Assembly: GCF_014174155.1 (NCBI RefSeq) | Contig: NZ_JABEQM010000001.1 | Coordinates: 372,001 to 436,000, forward strand | Length of the DNA: 64,000 nucleotides | Source of the DNA: Gluconacetobacter tumulisoli | GTDB lineage: Bacteria > Pseudomonadota > Alphaproteobacteria > Acetobacterales > Acetobacteraceae | Direction of reading: 5' to 3' | In this document: piece by piece, positions 61,569 through 64,000 of the stretch | Layout of the letters: the number at the start of each line of letters is the position of its first letter | Position numbering within the stretch: the stretch's first letter is position 1 | Translations under genes and position numbers: made by a program | The notes under the pieces: generated by a model | Told to the model about the DNA's origin: nothing | Databases searched by the model: none | What the model saw: only the letters and a program-made list of their open reading frames with translations

Positions 61569-62168
61569 TCAGGGATATAGTCGCGTCGTCTCCCATGTCG
61601 TGCCGTGACGGCGCCAGACGGCGCGGTCATGCAGGCGGTGCGGGCGATCCTGCCAGAATTCGATGGAATCCGGGACCAGGCGGAACCCCGACCAGTTCGT
61701 CGGCCGGGGAATCATGTCATCGGGATAGCGACCCTCCAGTTCCGCCAGGCGGTGCTCGAAGATCGCGCGGTCGGGCAGCGGCCGCGACTGGTCGGACGCG
61801 ATGGCCCCCAGGCGGGAGATGCGCGACCGGCTGGCGAAATAGGCATCGGCCTCGGCATCGGTCACGGGTTCGACCCGGCCCTCGATCCGGATCTGGCGTC
61901 GCAGGCTTTTCCAGTGGAACAGCAGCGCGGCATGCGGGTTTTCCAGCAGTTCGCCGGCCTTGCGGCCTTCGAGGTTGGTATAGAAGACGAATCCCCTGTC
62001 GTCGGCGCCCTTCAGCAGGATCATCCGTACCGACGGGCGTCCGTCCGCCGTGGCGGTGGCCAGCGCCATGGCGTTGGGGTCGGCGGGTTCGTGTGCCTCG
62101 GCCTCCCGCATCCAGGCGGCGAACAGGGTGAAGGGGTCGGCCCCCAGATCGATCAGCGCGGCGGTCAT
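61569..62168 (-). CDS. pdxH: Pyridoxamine 5'-phosphate oxidase
   Basis: 199 aa. The canonical enzyme of the vitamin B6 salvage and synthesis end step, FMN dependent. Signatures are [77 protein letters not shown] and the C-terminal [10 protein letters not shown]...LYP. All FMN- and PLP-contacting segments are present. It is divergent from fabI with about 180 bp between starts. The FMN-binding relative at 42994-43677 is a different subfamily. Confidence 0.95.
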   Translation of the reverse strand: MTAALIDLGADPFTLFAAWMREAEAHEPADPNAMALATATADGRPSVRMILLKGADDRGFVFYTNLEGRKAGELLENPHAALLFHWKSLRRQIRIEGRVEPVTDAEADAYFASRSRISRLGAIASDQSRPLPDRAIFEHRLAELEGRYPDDMIPRPTNWSGFRLVPDSIEFWQDRPHRLHDRAVWRRHGTTWETTRLYP

Positions 62169-62350
62169 CGGGTCATTCCATCCAGTCTCCTAGTCTCCGG
62201 CCATCTCGGTCTGCGCGATCGGCGCATGGCCCACATGCCACGCAGATGACGAAACCGGGGGCGCGCCGTGCCACGGATCTTGTCCCACGCGCCGGCTTGT
62301 GCAACCACGACCCCAACCGATCATGCCATTTCCACACCAAGGATCCTATC

Positions 62351-63190
62351 ATGTCAGACGGCACGTCCAAAGTCCCGGCCACCGGCACGCTCATGAAGGG
62401 CAAGCGGGGGCTTGTCATGGGCGTGGCCAACGACCGGTCGATCGCATGGGGCATCGCCAGCGCGGTGGCGGCGCAGGGCGGCGAGCTGGCCTTCACCTAC
62501 CAGGGCGAGGCCCTGGGCAAGCGTGTCCGTCCGCTGGCCGAGCGCGTGGGATCGACGCTGGTCCTGCCCTGCGACGTGAGCGACGACGCCGCGATGGATG
62601 CGACCTTCGCCGAGATCGAGGCGAAGTGGGGACAGCTGGATTTCCTGGTCCACGCCATCGGCTGGGCGGACAAGCAGTATCTGCGCGGCCGCTACGTCGA
62701 CACCCCGCGCGATGCGTTCCTGACGGCGCTGGACATCTCGTGCTATTCCTTCACCGCCGTCGCGCGCCGGGCGGCGCGCCTGATGACGTCGGGCGGATCG
62801 CTGCTGACGCTGTCCTACCTGGGGGCGGAACGCGTCATGCCGCATTACAACGTGATGGGCGTGGCCAAGGCGGCGCTGGAGGCCTCGGTACGCTACATGG
62901 CGGCCGACCTGGGGCGCGACGGGATTCGCGTGAACGGCATTTCCGCCGGCCCGATCATGACGCTGGCGGCCAACGGGATCGGCGATTTCCGCTATATCCT
63001 GAAATGGAACCAGTACAACGCGCCGCTGGAGCGCAACGTGTCGCTGGACGAGGTCGGCGGCGCCGGCCTGTACATGCTGTCCGACCTGTCGGGGGGCGTT
63101 ACCGGCGAAATCCACCATGTCGATTCCGGCTATAACATCGTGGGCATGAAGAACCCGTCGGCGCCCGATATCACCGTCTCGGGCGACTGA
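62351..63190 (+). CDS. fabI: Enoyl-[acyl-carrier-protein] reductase (NADH)
   Basis: 279 aa from ATG at 62351, with AAGGA upstream; the frame is open further upstream but has no homology there. Short-chain dehydrogenase of the FabI type: GVANDRSIAWGIA binds NADH, HAIGWADK follows, and the catalytic Tyr166 and Lys173 lie in YNVMGVAK, with ISAGPIMTLAANGI closing the site. It completes each cycle of fatty acid elongation and is the target of triclosan-type inhibitors. aroC follows 24 bp later, as in other alphaproteobacteria. Confidence 0.96.
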   Translation: MSDGTSKVPATGTLMKGKRGLVMGVANDRSIAWGIASAVAAQGGELAFTYQGEALGKRVRPLAERVGSTLVLPCDVSDDAAMDATFAEIEAKWGQLDFLVHAIGWADKQYLRGRYVDTPRDAFLTALDISCYSFTAVARRAARLMTSGGSLLTLSYLGAERVMPHYNVMGVAKAALEASVRYMAADLGRDGIRVNGISAGPIMTLAANGIGDFRYILKWNQYNAPLERNVSLDEVGGAGLYMLSDLSGGVTGEIHHVDSGYNIVGMKNPSAPDITVSGD

Positions 63191-63214
63191 CGGCCGCGAG
63201 GGGGACGCCGGGTC

Positions 63215-64000
63215 ATGTCGCACAATAGTTTCGGCCATCTGTTCCGCGTGACGACCTGGGGCGAAAGCCACGGGCCGGCGATCGGCTGCGTCGTCGACGG
63301 ATGCCCGCCGCGCCTGGCGTTGTCGGCCGCCGACATCCAGCCCTGGCTGGACCGGCGCCGCCCTGGCCAGTCGAAATATACCACCCAGCGCCAGGAGCCC
63401 GACGCGGTCGAAATCCTGTCGGGCGTGTTCGAGGGGCGGACGACCGGTACTCCCATCGCGCTGCTGATCCATAATACGGACCAGCGGTCGCGCGATTACG
63501 GCGACATCGCCGAACGCTATCGCCCCGGCCATGCCGACGTGACCTACGACCTGAAATACGGTATCCGCGACTATCGCGGCGGCGGCCGGTCGTCGGCGCG
63601 GGAAACCGCGATGCGGGTGGCGGCCGGCGCGGTGGCGCGGCAGGTGCTGGGCGGGGACGTGCGCATTCGCGGCGCCCTGACGCAGATCGGTCCGCATCGG
63701 ATCGACCGCGCCCGTTGGGATTGGGATGCCGTCGATGCCAACCCGTTCTTCTGTCCCGATCCGGACATGGTGCCGGTCTGGGAGGAGTATCTGGGCACGG
63801 TGCGCAAGGCCGGGTCGTCCGTGGGCGCGGTGATCGAAATCGTGGCCGACGGCGTACCGCCGGGGCTGGGCGCGCCGATTTACGGCAAGCTCGATTCCGA
63901 CCTGGCAATGGCGTTGATGAGCATCAATGCCGTGAAGGGCGTCGAGATTGGCGAGGGTTTCGCCGCCGCCGCCCTGACCGGCGAAGAAAACGCCGATCCG
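63215..64000 (+). CDS. aroC: Chorismate synthase (5' part, cut by the window end)
   Basis: 262 codons are visible and the frame is open to the last base. The start [29 protein letters not shown] is the first family signature, followed by [75 protein letters not shown] (FMN and EPSP contacts) and [24 protein letters not shown]-like text near the end. It makes chorismate from EPSP, the last step of the shikimate pathway. It is co-oriented with fabI and probably co-transcribed. The last third lies outside the window. Confidence 0.96.
   Translation, partial: MSHNSFGHLFRVTTWGESHGPAIGCVVDGCPPRLALSAADIQPWLDRRRPGQSKYTTQRQEPDAVEILSGVFEGRTTGTPIALLIHNTDQRSRDYGDIAERYRPGHADVTYDLKYGIRDYRGGGRSSARETAMRVAAGAVARQVLGGDVRIRGALTQIGPHRIDRARWDWDAVDANPFFCPDPDMVPVWEEYLGTVRKAGSSVGAVIEIVADGVPPGLGAPIYGKLDSDLAMALMSINAVKGVEIGEGFAAAALTGEENADP

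Noticed and set aside
1-64000. CRISPR arrays, insertion sequences, prophage, tRNA or rRNA genes
   Set aside because: No regularly spaced repeats, no transposase or integrase motif, and no recognisable tRNA or rRNA sequence were seen on reading both strands.

Overview
The window is GC-rich proteobacterial DNA that looks like an acetic acid bacterium (Acetobacteraceae), most likely Gluconacetobacter or a close relative. The main clue is the membrane-bound aldehyde dehydrogenase cluster at 2968-7108. Its three subunits (770, 157 and 442 aa) have the sizes and motifs of the acetaldehyde dehydrogenase complex of vinegar bacteria. Next to it sit a PQQ membrane glucose dehydrogenase, a mannitol 2-dehydrogenase-type enzyme and a GntP gluconate permease, which fits periplasmic oxidation of alcohols and sugars. 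The genus is an inference from protein resemblance; no rRNA gene is present.

Layout. 1-950 is the 3' end of hslU, followed by sufE. 1522-11538 is a minus-strand oxidative block: DHA2-type MFS transporter, aldehyde dehydrogenase (molybdenum, iron-sulfur and cytochrome c subunits), glucose dehydrogenase, mannitol dehydrogenase. 11643-16526 is the translation block: a small conserved gene, then rpmI-rplT-pheS-pheT. 16557-24280 holds an orphan pstS, lpxB, a tiny membrane protein, hisI, ygfZ, two glycosyltransferases and an asparagine synthetase. 24348-29956 holds a dihydroorotase and the yfgM-bamB-der group. 30196-36198 is sugar transport: gntP, a GalP-type symporter, a dienelactone-hydrolase-like protein, a second DHA2 transporter and a lipoprotein. 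36203-43677 holds a small methyltransferase, ubiA, rsmE, gshA, a membrane ferritin (MbfA type) and a MocR regulator divergent from an FMN-binding protein. 43786-51449 is envelope biogenesis: lolA-like, rsmI, an LpoA-like lipoprotein, lpxL, lpxK and a DUF374-WaaA fusion. 51513-60479 is a nearly complete sulfate assimilation locus on the minus strand. 60629-64000 holds a universal stress protein, pdxH, fabI and the 5' part of aroC.

How the genes work together. Aldehyde dehydrogenase and glucose dehydrogenase feed electrons from periplasmic substrates into the quinone pool, to which ubiA (ubiquinone synthesis) contributes. GntP can recover the gluconate made by glucose dehydrogenase. LpxB, LpxK, LpxL and the WaaA fusion cover lipid A and Kdo assembly; LolA-like, BamB and LpoA-like proteins serve the outer membrane and wall. 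CysTWA imports sulfate, CysD/CysNC activate it, CysH reduces it to sulfite and CysI to sulfide; gshA then uses cysteine.

I found no rRNA, tRNA, CRISPR array, transposase, integrase or prophage gene. The window reads as ordinary chromosome. The less usual items are the DUF374-WaaA fusion, an insertion of about 27 residues in the B5 domain of PheT, an intergenic repeat present twice, and several AT-rich dyads placed like operators.
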